The notes under the pieces were generated by a model. That model did no database searches and was not told the origin of the DNA. It was given only the letters and a program-made list of their open reading frames with translations. Positions 9,016 to 17,723 of a DNA stretch of 64,000 nt are shown piece by piece. Each line of letters opens with the position of its first letter. Position 1 is the stretch's first letter. A program made the translations under genes and the position numbers. Origin of the DNA: Flavisolibacter longurius (lineage in GTDB: Bacteria > Bacteroidota > Bacteroidia > Chitinophagales > Chitinophagaceae); contig JABUMY010000001.1 in the NCBI GenBank assembly GCA_013327885.1, positions 124,001 through 188,000 of the forward strand, given 5' to 3'.

Positions 9016-11967
9016 TTAGAAAGCGCGGCTAACATTTTCATACCCAAACAGGTCTTCCACACTCAGTTTTTTCACATCGCCGTATTTCTTCAGGTCATCT
9101 ACATTGATCCTTTTTTCCGATGCAATCACCGTGTAGGTAAAAGGCTGGTTGCCGAATTGCTGCTGGTGGTAAGCGGCAATGTCGTCCAGGGTCAGGCCGT
9201 TCAGCTCTTTGTACACGGTTTTGCGCATATCTTCCGAAAGGCCTTTTTTACGGGCATTCAGGTAGTTAAAGATGATACCATCTTTCGTGATGCGCTGTGT
9301 TTCGATGTCTTTTTTCTGGCTCTTGATGGCGTTCACAAAGTTCTGCTCCGTCTTTGGCAGGTCTTTCAGCAGTTCGTTCATGCTGCTGATGGCTTCGTTC
9401 ATTTTATCGGCCTGGCTGCCTACATAGCCTACAAAGGTGTAATCATCTTCTTTTTTTGAAGGCGTTTGCACAAAGGCGTAAGTAGAATACGCCAGGGCTT
9501 TGGATTCACGAATGGTTTGAAAAACCACCGATCCCATGCCGCCGCCAAAATAGCTGTTGTAGATACCGATTTTGGCGGTGTTCTTCGCATCGTATTGTCC
9601 CAGGTCACGAACCCAATAGATCTCGGATTGTACCGCATCGTAATCGTTGAACAGCACCTGGCTGGCGCCTTGCTTCAGGGGCTTGAACTGGATGGCCTTC
9701 GGTGTTTCCTGCCAGGTTTTAGGCAGCGTGTGCAGTTGGGTGATGTCGGCACTCAGTTTTGACAGCGGCGCAGGTCCATAATACAACACTTCGTGTTTGT
9801 AGTTGGGCAGGGAGTGCAACAGGGCTACCAGGTCTTCGGCTTTCAGCGACTTGATCTCTTCGTTGGTCAGCACGTAATTGTAAGGATTGTTCTGGCCGTA
9901 GATCGCGTAGTTCTGAATGGCCGCTGCAATGGCGCCTTTGTTGGTTTTGTTGTTGGCCCGGCTTTTCAGCATGCGGTCTTTCAGCGCTTCCAGGGCCGCT
10001 GCATCGGGTTTGCAATTGCGCAGCAGGTCTTCAAAAAGCGTCACCGCTTTGCTGAAGTTTTCCTGCAGGCCGCTGATGGTAACCGTTGTTTCTTCGTTAC
10101 CGGCATTGGCCGAGAATGAAGCCGCCAGGTTATAGAACTGCTTCGTGATCTCTTCGGAACTTAGCTTATCGGTACCCAGGAACTGCAGGTATTGCAGGGC
10201 AATGGGCAGCATGCGGTTGTTGAAGTTGCCCTGCTCAAAATAATAGCTCAGGCGGAAGATGCTGTTGTCCTTGTTGGGAACATACATCACATCGGCAATG
10301 CCTGTTTTGGCTTTTTGAATGTCCTTGTTGTAATCCACCCAAACCGGTGCAATATCCGGCAGCGGTGTGGTGGTAATGGCTTTTACAAAATCCGATTGCT
10401 TGCCGGCGTTCGTCTCTACCGGTGTAATGGAAGGCTTCTCCACTTTAGCGATGTTCTTGTCTTCGCCTTTGCGCTTATACACCACGGCATAATTGGTAGG
10501 GGTGAAAAAGCGGTTGGCAAAGTCAACGATTTCTTTTTTTGTGATCTTTTCAATGTCGTCGAGGAAGGCCACGTTCTTATCCCAGTCCTTGCCCTGGTTT
10601 TTGATGAATTCATCCATGATGCTGTTCACACGGGAGGTGTTGCTCTCCATGGCGGTCATTTCGCTCAGCTTGTAGTTGGCTACAATGGCTTTGATGAGCG
10701 ATTCGTCGAATTCACCTTTTTTCAGCTTTTCGATCTGCTCCAGCAAAATGTCTTTTACCTGCTCCAGCGTTTGGCCTTGCTTTGGATTGGCCAGCAACTG
10801 GAACACGCCATAGTCTTTGTACTGGCGAATACCGGCACCGGCGCCCAGTACTTTTTGCTGCTTGTTCAGGTTGAGGTCAAGCAGGCCAGCCTTTCCGTTG
10901 GAAAGAATGGAGGAAACCACCGAGGCCAGGTCAGCGTCTTTTGAGGCCGCCGGTCCTGTGCGGTAAACAATACGCATGGTTTCAGCCGAAGGGCCGTAAA
11001 TCTCTTTTACAATCGGACCCGCCAACGGTGCTTCAATGGGTCCTTTGTATTCTTCTACCGGCTTTGGCTTCATGTAAGCAAAAGCAGCATCGATCTTTTT
11101 GATTACTTCATCCGGCTTAAAATCACCTGCCATAACAATCGCCATGTTGTTGGGTACATAGTATTGGTGGTAATAGTTGCGGATGGCTTTCAGCGAAGGA
11201 TTTTTCAGGTGCTCGATGGTACCGATAGTGGTTTGCTGTCCGTAGTTGTGCGTAGGGAACAGCAGGGTATGCATAGCTTCCTGCACCTTCCAGCCGTCGT
11301 TGTCCAGCGAACGGTTCTTTTCTTCGTAAACCGCTTCCAGCTCCGTATGGAAAATGCGGAGGATGGGATTGCGGAAGCGTTCGGACTGCACCGCTAAAAA
11401 TTTATCCAGGGCATTGGCAGGGATGTTCTCGTGGTACACGGTTTCTTCTACCCAGGTATGGGCGTTGGTGCCTTGCGATCCGATGGAGGCCATCAGTTTA
11501 TCATATTCATTGGCAATGGCAAATTTGGCGGCCTCGCCGGAAACGCGGTCGATCTCCTTGTAAATTTCTTTGCGCTTGGCTTCATCTGTTGTGGAGTTGT
11601 ACTGCTCATACAGTTCATCGATCTTGTCCAACAGCGGCTTTTCTTTTGCCCAGTCGAGCGAACCAAATTTATCGGTGCCCTTGAACAACATGTGCTCCAG
11701 GTAGTGCGCCAGGCCGGTGTGGTCTTTGGGGTCGGTGTTGCTGCCGGCCCGTACGGGAATGCGCACCGCAATGCGGGGTTCTTTGTCGTTGGGCGAAAGG
11801 GCAACAGTCAGCCCGTTCTTCAAGGTGTAAAAGCGGGTGGCCATCGGGTCGTTGGTAACATACTTGTAGGTGTAACCGCCGCTGGTGGCTGTTTTCCACT
11901 CATACTTTTTTTGTGCCTGTACCGCAACGGCCAGGAGCAAAAAGAAAAGAAGATGCGTAAACTTCAT
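9016..11967 (-). CDS. M16 family zinc metallopeptidase (two-domain pitrilysin type), secreted
   Basis: A 983-residue exported peptidase. A signal peptide (residues 1-18, ending VQA-QKK) precedes the inverted zinc motif His88-Tyr-Leu-Glu91-His92; the third ligand is probably Glu215 in AVYEEKNR, following an insertion of about 50 helical residues that lengthens the usual spacing. The protein contains both the active N-terminal half and the inactive second half with the R/Y pair region near the C-terminus. Full-length two-half members form a closed chamber and degrade peptides; a periplasmic location is inferred. Single-gene unit with its own terminator. Confidence 0.93.
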   Translation of the reverse strand: MKFTHLLFFLLLAVAVQAQKKYEWKTATSGGYTYKYVTNDPMATRFYTLKNGLTVALSPNDKEPRIAVRIPVRAGSNTDPKDHTGLAHYLEHMLFKGTDKFGSLDWAKEKPLLDKIDELYEQYNSTTDEAKRKEIYKEIDRVSGEAAKFAIANEYDKLMASIGSQGTNAHTWVEETVYHENIPANALDKFLAVQSERFRNPILRIFHTELEAVYEEKNRSLDNDGWKVQEAMHTLLFPTHNYGQQTTIGTIEHLKNPSLKAIRNYYHQYYVPNNMAIVMAGDFKPDEVIKKIDAAFAYMKPKPVEEYKGPIEAPLAGPIVKEIYGPSAETMRIVYRTGPAASKDADLASVVSSILSNGKAGLLDLNLNKQQKVLGAGAGIRQYKDYGVFQLLANPKQGQTLEQVKDILLEQIEKLKKGEFDESLIKAIVANYKLSEMTAMESNTSRVNSIMDEFIKNQGKDWDKNVAFLDDIEKITKKEIVDFANRFFTPTNYAVVYKRKGEDKNIAKVEKPSITPVETNAGKQSDFVKAITTTPLPDIAPVWVDYNKDIQKAKTGIADVMYVPNKDNSIFRLSYYFEQGNFNNRMLPIALQYLQFLGTDKLSSEEITKQFYNLAASFSANAGNEETTVTISGLQENFSKAVTLFEDLLRNCKPDAAALEALKDRMLKSRANNKTNKGAIAAAIQNYAIYGQNNPYNYVLTNEEIKSLKAEDLVALLHSLPNYKHEVLYYGPAPLSKLSADITQLHTLPKTWQETPKAIQFKPLKQGASQVLFNDYDAVQSEIYWVRDLGQYDAKNTAKIGIYNSYFGGGMGSVVFQTIRESKALAYSTYAFVQTPSKKEDDYTFVGYVGSQADKMNEAISSMNELLKDLPKTEQNFVNAIKSQKKDIETQRITKDGIIFNYLNARKKGLSEDMRKTVYKELNGLTLDDIAAYHQQQFGNQPFTYTVIASEKRINVDDLKKYGDVKKLSVEDLFGYENVSRAF

Positions 11968-12155
11968 ATGTGTTTTTTGTTTTAAAAATGACAGTAACCC
12001 ATTCGGGGCCGTTTCGGTTTCGTGAAGGTTTGGGAGAATGGTGCGTAAATTAAGGTGTTCGGCCCTTTGGGAGGCTACCGTTTATCATAAAATTTTAGCA
12101 ACGGGCTGCTGGAACGGTTATTTCACTGTTGGGGTGAAGAAAAACGGTACAACGT

Positions 12156-13007
12156 ATGAAGAAACGAGGTTGGAATCTGGTGGCCGGCGCTGTCTTGTTA
12201 GGCGGAGCGGTGGTGTTGGCCGATGCCTGGTGGGGTGAGCGGTATTTTTTTGAAACAAAACGTTACCGGATTGGCAACAGTGGGGGAGATAAACGGGTAC
12301 GCATTCTCCTGTTTACAGACATCCATTTTAAAAAGTATTACAAGCGCTACCACCAGAAGCTGGCGCAAAAAATAAAGGCCCTGCGTCCCGACCTTATTCT
12401 TACCACCGGCGACCTGATTGACGAATATGGCCTGCCGTCGCCGGCCAACCGTTTCCTGCACCACTTGCAGGGGCTTGCTCCCCTATTTGCCATTCCGGGT
12501 AACCACGACAACAAAAACGGCGTAAGCCGGCAAACGCTGCGCAATCTGGTGGAGCGCAATGGCGGCCAACTGCTGGTAAACGAAACCGTACAACTCAGGG
12601 TACGCGATGTTCCGTTTACCATCACCGGCCTGGAAGACTTTATCGAAGCCGATGGCAACCTTGCCGAAGCCGTACGGGAAGTTGGCAGGGAAGAAAATCA
12701 CCTGCTGCTGGTGCACAGTCCCCTGCAGGGTGAAGAGGCGGTAAAGGCGCTGGCAGCTATCAATGCCGAACGGGCCGAAAGCGGCAAGATCTCCCTGCGG
12801 TACATCTTTGCAGGGCATACCCATGGCGGACAGGTTCGCCTGCCATTTTATGTGCCCTTCCTGCCCAAAAAAGCCGGTGGTTATGTCAGCGGATGGTATA
12901 ACAACAAAGCGCCTTTTCTTTATGTGTCCAAAGGGTTTGGTACATCGGCCGTGCCTTTTCGCTTTGGCGCCAGGGCTGAGCTGACGGTGTTTGATTATTG
13001 GACTTAG
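12156..13007 (+). CDS. Membrane-anchored metallophosphoesterase (YkuE-like)
   Basis: A 283-residue calcineurin-like phosphoesterase. An N-terminal helix (about residues 9-24) anchors it in the membrane. All metal-site motifs are present: Asp55-x-His57, Gly85-Asp86, Gly-Asn116-His117-Asp118, His187 and GHTHGGQ with His221 and His223. YkuE-type relatives act on phospholipid or UDP-linked lipid A intermediates outside the cytoplasm, but the substrate here is open. The start ATG at 12156 is followed at once by the hydrophobic helix. Confidence 0.88.
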   Translation: MKKRGWNLVAGAVLLGGAVVLADAWWGERYFFETKRYRIGNSGGDKRVRILLFTDIHFKKYYKRYHQKLAQKIKALRPDLILTTGDLIDEYGLPSPANRFLHHLQGLAPLFAIPGNHDNKNGVSRQTLRNLVERNGGQLLVNETVQLRVRDVPFTITGLEDFIEADGNLAEAVREVGREENHLLLVHSPLQGEEAVKALAAINAERAESGKISLRYIFAGHTHGGQVRLPFYVPFLPKKAGGYVSGWYNNKAPFLYVSKGFGTSAVPFRFGARAELTVFDYWT

Positions 13008-13014
13008 GCGAGAA

Positions 13015-13042
13015 GGAGGTGTAGGTTGAGGTTTAGGTTAAG
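13015..13042. repeat. Short hexamer-like repeat (GGTTGAGGTTTAGG type)
   Basis: Degenerate repeats of GGTT(G/T)AG immediately after the phosphoesterase stop codon; the same unit type recurs in a longer run near 20.3 kb. Confidence 0.65.
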
Positions 13043-13089
13043 ACGTTCGGTCATCGATGCGCATATAAAGAAGCGTTTGGCATTCGTAG

Positions 13090-13109
13090 GGACACGCCGC
13101 GGCGTGTCC
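13090..13109. repeat. Perfect 20-base palindrome (GGACACGCC half)
   Basis: A self-complementary sequence, GGACACGCCG followed by its reverse complement CGGCGTGTCC. The stem shares GGACACGC/GCGTGTCC with the terminator-like hairpin at 55.1 kb, suggesting one REP family. Confidence 0.7.
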
Positions 13110-13198
13110 GCAAACAAGCGTCCCGTAATTGCCAATAAAGGTGGAAGAGGTAATTGCAATCGTATAGGTCGTGCAGAGATAATCACTACAGCTATTTT

Positions 13199-13262
13199 AC
13201 TCCGAAGGAGTACCGTGTTTATAGAAAATACGTTAGAATAAGAAACAGGCTCCGAAGGAGCC
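13199..13262. repeat. Two copies of a CTCCGAAGGAG palindrome unit
   Basis: ACTCCGAAGGAGT (13199-13211) and GGCTCCGAAGGAGCC (13248-13262), each followed by a related (C)CGTGTT tail. The units sit in the 415-base gene-free gap 13008-13422, which otherwise holds only the palindrome at 13090 and the terminator at 13376. Confidence 0.7.
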
Positions 13263-13375
13263 ACGTGTTACTGTATCCGTTGCTTTTTTCCCATTGATTT
13301 GCTGCTTCAAAAATTCCGTTTCCTCTGAATGCATTTTTTGCAAAATGACAGGTTGGTATAATACCCAAATAAAAA

Positions 13376-13401
13376 AGCCGTTCCTGTTGAAAGAAACGGC
13401 T
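13376..13401 (-). terminator. Terminator of the small hypothetical gene
   Basis: Stem AGCCGTT/AACGGCT with an A run on the plus strand, giving a T tail on the minus strand, just downstream of the minus-strand gene at 13423. Confidence 0.65.
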
Positions 13402-13422
13402 GAAAATTATTTTGCTTGTTGC

Positions 13423-13734
13423 TTATGATTCTGCATCCCAGGGCAGGTAGGCATCGTATTCAATGGTGCCTTTTACCAGCTTGGCCTCTACATATTCGTA
13501 AGAAGAAGGGCGGTTGCGGAATTTTCCTTTTTCGATGATCTCCGAAAAACGAAAGATGGTATCGTCATCGGGTAAGGGAAAGGCCATGTGACCGAGCGAA
13601 GTTTTCACCCTTAGCATCAGCCGCGAACTTTCGTTGAAAATAATGGTGACATAGTTATCAAAGGTAAAGCGCAGACCATCCTGCCTTTTAAAAACGGTAC
13701 CGAATTGGGGACATTGGATTATTTCGACGTGCAT
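13423..13734 (-). CDS. Small conserved hypothetical protein
   Basis: A 103-residue soluble, largely beta-strand protein starting MHVEIIQCPQFG. There is no signal peptide. Length and pattern look like a small conserved Bacteroidota protein with one compact domain, but I do not recognise the function. Its start faces that of the HipA-like kinase gene across 246 bases, and its own terminator follows. Confidence 0.65.
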   Translation of the reverse strand: MHVEIIQCPQFGTVFKRQDGLRFTFDNYVTIIFNESSRLMLRVKTSLGHMAFPLPDDDTIFRFSEIIEKGKFRNRPSSYEYVEAKLVKGTIEYDAYLPWDAES

Positions 13735-13980
13735 GGTGCGAAATTAGATTGCAGTGCATTGGAAATCAATTGCATTACTACTGAACTTTTTTGCAACAGA
13801 TACGATGTCCGGGCCGCGGGAAACTACGCGGAAATACCGGCCCCGGGCCGCGCAAAACCCCACGCCGGTTTGCGTAGAGACAGTCTGCCGGCTTCCTAAA
13901 AGAAAGAGCCTTGCAGCGGTGTCATTTCTTTTTAGGGAATTGTCTCATTTCCTGGCCGTACTTTGCAACCATCGTTTTGC

Positions 13981-14772
13981 ATGAAAGAACACTCGCCCTT
14001 ACGAACGGTTACGGTTACCCGCTATGTAACGCCCCTGCGGGAAGGCGGTTCGCTGCCTGCCATTGTGGAGGCGGACGACGATTTTTTGTATGTGCTCAAA
14101 TTCCGTGGTGCCGGCCAGGGCATCAAAGCCCTTGTGGCCGAACTGCTGGGAGGGGAAATTGCCCGAACGCTGGGCTTTAAAATACCGGAGATTGTTTTTT
14201 CGGAAGTAGACCCAGCCTTTGGTCGCACAGAGCCAGACGAAGAGATACAGGACCTCCTAAAGGCCAGTGCCGGCTTGAATCTTTCCCTGCACTACCTCTC
14301 CGGCTCCATTACGTTCGACCCCGTGGTAACAAAGGTCGATCCTTTGCTGGCCTCGCAACTCGTATGGCTGGACAGCTTTCTTACCAATGTAGACCGCACG
14401 GCACGCAATACCAACCTGCTCATGTGGCACAAAGAACTTTGGCTGATCGATCACGGCGCCTCGCTTTATTTTCACCACAACTGGGACAACTGGAAAGAAA
14501 GTTCGGAGCGGCCGTTTGTACAAATAAAAGACCATGTGCTGCTACCGTGGGCCAGCGAACTGGAAGCGGTGGACGCAGCCTTTCGGCAACAGCTTACGCC
14601 GGAAAAGCTGCACGCCATTGTTGCGCTGATTCCTGATGACTGGATCCAGCATGGCAATTACCCCCGTCCTGCCGAAGTGCGCCCTGTTTACGAAGAGTTC
14701 CTGCGCAACCGCCTTTCTCATTCTTCCACTTTTTTAAACGAAGCGCTCCATGCCAGGCAAGCATTTATTTGA
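13981..14772 (+). CDS. HipA-like kinase family protein
   Basis: A 263-residue protein with the HipA/PI3K-like kinase core but shorter than HipA (about 440 residues). Visible are the ATP-contacting Lys40 in YVLKF, Glu54 in the following helix, a catalytic-loop-like NVDRTARNTN with Asp138 and Asn143, and the metal-binding Asp157 in LIDHG. The HipA N-terminal lobe and a HipB partner are absent. Its last 23 bases overlap the DUF3037 gene, implying translational coupling. The pairing of a HipA family kinase with DUF3037 is known in bacteria, but its role is not established. Confidence 0.8.
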   Translation: MKEHSPLRTVTVTRYVTPLREGGSLPAIVEADDDFLYVLKFRGAGQGIKALVAELLGGEIARTLGFKIPEIVFSEVDPAFGRTEPDEEIQDLLKASAGLNLSLHYLSGSITFDPVVTKVDPLLASQLVWLDSFLTNVDRTARNTNLLMWHKELWLIDHGASLYFHHNWDNWKESSERPFVQIKDHVLLPWASELEAVDAAFRQQLTPEKLHAIVALIPDDWIQHGNYPRPAEVRPVYEEFLRNRLSHSSTFLNEALHARQAFI

Positions 14773-15133
14773 ATACAGCGTTGTGCGGGTGGTGCCACGG
14801 GTAGAGCGGGAAGAATTTGTGAACGTGGGCATTGTTCTTTATAGCAAGCAGCAGCGTTACCTGCAAACCCGTTTCCGGTTGCCAAAAGAAAAGTTGCTGG
14901 TGCTTTGCCCCTCACTTGATCTTGAAGAAGTGCAGGACTATCTTACCGCTTTCGAAAAAATTAGCCGCGGCAGCAAGGACGGTGGCCCGATTGCGCGGCT
15001 CGATCTTCCTTCGCGTTTTCGTTGGCTTACTGCCACCCGCAGCACGGTAGTGCAATCCTCGAAGATCCATCCCGGTTTTTGCGATGACCTGGACAAAGCG
15101 CTGGAGAAGTTGTTTGTGCAGTTGGTAGGTTGA
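14750..15133 (+). CDS. DUF3037 domain protein
   Basis: A 127-residue protein matching DUF3037, with the characteristic start (YSVVRVVPRVEREEFVNVG) and the Asp/Leu-rich middle. Function unknown. The ATG at 14750 lies inside the end of the HipA-like kinase gene, so the two products are probably made in fixed ratio and may act together, for example as substrate or regulator of the kinase. A tract of GAATAGCGAGTAG repeats begins at the stop codon. Confidence 0.8.
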   Translation: MPGKHLFEYSVVRVVPRVEREEFVNVGIVLYSKQQRYLQTRFRLPKEKLLVLCPSLDLEEVQDYLTAFEKISRGSKDGGPIARLDLPSRFRWLTATRSTVVQSSKIHPGFCDDLDKALEKLFVQLVG

Positions 15134-15290
15134 ATAGCGAGTGGTGAATAGTGAGTAGCGAGTAGCGAGTAGCCTCTATGTGCGTCTTTTCTTATAAAAA
15201 AATACAACCAGCATAAATAGATAGCTTGCAAAGCGTAACGCTTCTCGGACAGCATGGCTACTCGCTATTCCCTACTCGCTACTTGCTTCT
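15132..15290. repeat. Inverted pair of short-period repeats (GAGTAGC type)
   Basis: The left tract 15132-15174 (units GAATAGCGAGTGGT, GAATAGTGAGTAGC, GAGTAGCGAGTAGC) and the right tract 15256-15290 (units CTACTCGCTATTC, CTACTCGCTACTTG) are reverse complements of one repeat, so the RNA between DUF3037 and the barrel gene could fold into a long imperfect hairpin around an 80-base loop. Confidence 0.75.
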
Positions 15291-15387
15291 CTGTTAAAGA
15301 AATCTTCATTAACAATTGCTAACTAAACATGGGCAATGTTTTGCCATCCGATTACAAGAACGCACAAAACCACGTTCCCTTTGTTTT

Positions 15388-16047
15388 ATGAAAAAAGCTT
15401 TATTCTTATCCTCACTCTTCTTTTTGTCTGTGGCCGCAATGGCGCAGTCGGCGGTGTCTTTTGGTGTTCGCGGTGGTGTTACCAATTCTTCTGTCAAGGG
15501 CGATGCGGCTGAAAACCTGCAAAGCCTGATCAAATACACCGGTGGCGTTTTGTCAACCGAAAATAAAACCGGTTTTTATGCCGGTGGCTTTGTTAACATT
15601 CCCGTGTCAGAACAGTTCTCTATCGAACCCGGAATTACGTATGCGCAGAAGGGTTATAGCGTTCGCGGACAGTTTGGAATTGACGGTGCCGACCTTGTTG
15701 GTGCTAAATCAGAACTCACCCTTGGCTATATTGAAGTACCCGTGCTGGCAAAAGTAAACCTGAGTGGCCTGCAGTTGTTTGCCGGTCCGCAGGTAGGGTT
15801 TCTTTCCAATGCAGGGCTGCACACCCGGGCCGGTGCGCTGGGCTTTAATTTCATCAACGACAAGCGTGATGTAAAAGACCAGTTCAACGACATGGATGTT
15901 TCGCTGACAGGTGGTGTGGGCTACCAGTTTACCAATGGTTTGCGCCTGCAGGCTTCGTACGACCACGGCCTGTCGAGGATAAACTCGGGTCAAAGCATGG
16001 AAGCTTACAACCGTGCGTTTAAAGTGGGTATCGGCTTCCAGTTTTAA
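15388..16047 (+). CDS. PorT-like outer-membrane beta-barrel protein
   Basis: A 219-residue protein with signal peptide (MKKALFLSSLFFLSVAAMAQ) followed by amphipathic strands and a terminal aromatic residue (GIGFQF), as in small 8-strand barrels annotated as PorT family or outer-membrane beta-barrel proteins. Start at ATG 15388 because upstream in-frame codons would bury the signal. Function cannot be inferred beyond an outer-membrane location. Confidence 0.85.
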   Translation: MKKALFLSSLFFLSVAAMAQSAVSFGVRGGVTNSSVKGDAAENLQSLIKYTGGVLSTENKTGFYAGGFVNIPVSEQFSIEPGITYAQKGYSVRGQFGIDGADLVGAKSELTLGYIEVPVLAKVNLSGLQLFAGPQVGFLSNAGLHTRAGALGFNFINDKRDVKDQFNDMDVSLTGGVGYQFTNGLRLQASYDHGLSRINSGQSMEAYNRAFKVGIGFQF

Positions 16048-16070
16048 ACAAATAATTGAAAGATGTATAG

Positions 16071-16104
16071 CGGTTATGCAGGCCTTCTGCATAACCGTTT
16101 TTTT
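16071..16104 (+). terminator. Terminator after the barrel gene
   Basis: Hairpin CGGTTATGCAG/CTGCATAACCG followed by eight T residues, 23 bases past the stop codon. Confidence 0.9.
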
Positions 16105-16223
16105 ATCCAAATTTTCTTGCTATAGATAAGCAGCCCGGGCCATGATATTCTGATTTCTTAAATAGTTACCAGCGGTTGAAATGGGGTATAAAACCGGGCC
16201 GCTTCCCCCGGAATGGGTGTAAC

Positions 16224-16239
16224 TTTAGTGTACACTAAA
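16224..16239. promoter_or_regulatory. Perfect 16-bp palindrome, probable operator
   Basis: TTTAGTGTACACTAAA is fully self-complementary and ends only three bases before the ATG at 16243. A dimeric repressor bound here would overlap the start of transcription or translation of the DoxX-like gene. No regulator gene lies next to it. Confidence 0.55.
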
Positions 16240-16242
16240 TCA

Positions 16243-16695
16243 ATGGTTATGAACCAGCATGTCATCTCCCGGTTCGCCATTTACACCCTCGCCATAGTAA
16301 TGGCCTATTTTGGCATCCGGCATTTTTTGTATCCTTACGACCTGGTAGTGAAAGTTCCCGAGTTTTTGCCGGGAGGGGTGGTTTGGGTTTATCTTACGGG
16401 GGCAGCGTTTATCCTTACAGCCGTTTCGTTTCTGATCAACGTTTGGGTGCGTACAGCGGCTTACCTCTTGGCCATCCTGCTGTTTTCGTTTGTGTTTACC
16501 ATTCACCTGCCCAACTATCTCGAAACTGCCGACAAAGCCTACCAGACCATGGCGCTAACCAACCTGCTGAAAGACGCAGCCCTGGCAGCCTTTGCCCTTT
16601 ACATTGCCAGCAATGCTCGGCACCAGCGCATTCTGGAAGAAACCGATGTAAAGGAGGAGAAAAGGGAGCTGCGGATGAATGCCGAACCGGCATAA
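16243..16695 (+). CDS. DoxX-like four-helix membrane protein
   Basis: About 150 residues with four predicted membrane helices (residues roughly 8-25, 43-63, 67-85 and 104-123) and a charged cytoplasmic tail. The layout and the FGIRHFLYP segment fit the DoxX family. The ATG at 16249 is an equally possible start. DoxX proteins are of uncertain function, some tied to quinone or oxidative-stress reactions. The palindrome directly upstream suggests repression by a dimeric regulator. Confidence 0.7.
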   Translation: MVMNQHVISRFAIYTLAIVMAYFGIRHFLYPYDLVVKVPEFLPGGVVWVYLTGAAFILTAVSFLINVWVRTAAYLLAILLFSFVFTIHLPNYLETADKAYQTMALTNLLKDAALAAFALYIASNARHQRILEETDVKEEKRELRMNAEPA

Positions 16696-16715
16696 GCAAG
16701 CTTGCGCAAAACAAA

Positions 16716-16767
16716 AAATCCATTGCTGTTTAACGGCCGGCGGTGCCGGAAGCAGCAATGGATTTTA
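16716..16767. terminator. Bidirectional terminator
   Basis: A 14-bp stem, AAAATCCATTGCTG pairing with CAGCAATGGATTTT, with A/T tails on both sides. It serves the convergent DoxX-like and receiver genes. Confidence 0.85.
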
Positions 16768-16789
16768 ATTTTTCAACAGGAATAATTCG

Positions 16790-17203
16790 TTAGGCAACTT
16801 TTACTTCAGGCACCAGCGCCACGGTAGCGGGATCTTCCTCCAGCTGTGCACTGATCTTCTGTAAAAGGAATTCGGTTACAAACGGCTTGGCTAAAAAATC
16901 ATCGGCGCCAAAAAGCAGCGTACGCGATGTGGGGTAATACAGTGCCGACATCAGGATCACTTTTGTTTGCCGGCCATCGGTGGGATGCTTGAGCTTCCAG
17001 CAAAGCTGCCGGCCATCATCACCCCCCAGGTTAATATCAATCAGAACAAGGTCGGGTTTAAAATGAGCTGTTACATATTCGGCTTCGGCCATGGATACGG
17101 CTGATTCTACTTTGTACCCGTTTTGCTGCAGTTTGCGTTCCAGGAGCATCAACAGGTCAATATCATCATCTACCACCAATATGCGCATTGTAGTGTTTAG
17201 CAT
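16790..17203 (-). CDS. Stand-alone response regulator receiver protein
   Basis: A 137-residue CheY-like receiver without an output domain. Acidic pocket DDD at 12-14, phospho-acceptor Asp56 (LVLIDINLG), Ser86 and Lys106 (LAKPF) are all present. An internal ATG at 17188 is an alternative start. No histidine kinase is adjacent; the PAS kinase at 47.8 kb is far away, so a pairing is only possible. It probably acts by protein-protein contact. Confidence 0.88.
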   Translation of the reverse strand: MLNTTMRILVVDDDIDLLMLLERKLQQNGYKVESAVSMAEAEYVTAHFKPDLVLIDINLGGDDGRQLCWKLKHPTDGRQTKVILMSALYYPTSRTLLFGADDFLAKPFVTEFLLQKISAQLEEDPATVALVPEVKVA

Positions 17204-17723
17204 AGTAAAGAGTTTTTAGGCGTTTACGAAATTTTTTTATTTCGTTTTACAACGGGTACAAATTCTCTGCAGGGTGGATTGGTGATGGTTTTGCAACGGG
17301 TGGCGGATTGGGTATAAGGGTAAGTTGATGCCAATTGAATTTTCCCCGAAACGGTCTTTTGCAACAGGGAAAAGATGGCCCGCAACTTCTTTTCAAAGAT
17401 AGAATGGCGCGGCTGTGCCAGCTAGAGCAGTTTTTCCTTTTTCCTGGCCTTCACGATTTACGCAAAAAGGGGAGCGGCCCGCGTATTTGTACGAAGAATG
17501 GTTGCAGAAAATACGCAAATGGCCCGTTGCCGGCCTCCCTTTTCCCCTAAAAATGGCAAGAAAGGCGGTGTGAAAAAATAAATCCGCACCTGTACAATAA
17601 ATGCGAAATAGCACACCGTGCTGCCTTGTGGCGCCGGTAGCATTTGAGCAAGGCCTGTGTATAACTATTTTGTTTTTTGCTGTTTGTCAGTGTTGCTAAT
17701 TTAATCCCTCGTTACCCTTTTGT
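17204..17723. other. Gene-free 520-base region
   Basis: No supportable gene. It contains a small AT hairpin (ACGAAAT/ATTTCGT at 17226-17245) and, around 17460-17550, a loosely inverted stretch (AAAAGGGGAG...CTCCCTTTTCCCC enclosing two CGTATTT/AAATACG segments) that could be structured RNA or an old repeat. Promoters for both flanking genes must lie here. Confidence 0.4.

Noticed and set aside
15132-15290. Possible CRISPR array
   Set aside because: Repeats are only 6-10 bases, degenerate and without spacers of constant length; no cas genes nearby.
17335-17550. 71-codon frame in the gap 17204-17723
   Set aside because: No start context, no conserved pattern and overlapping open frames on the other strand.
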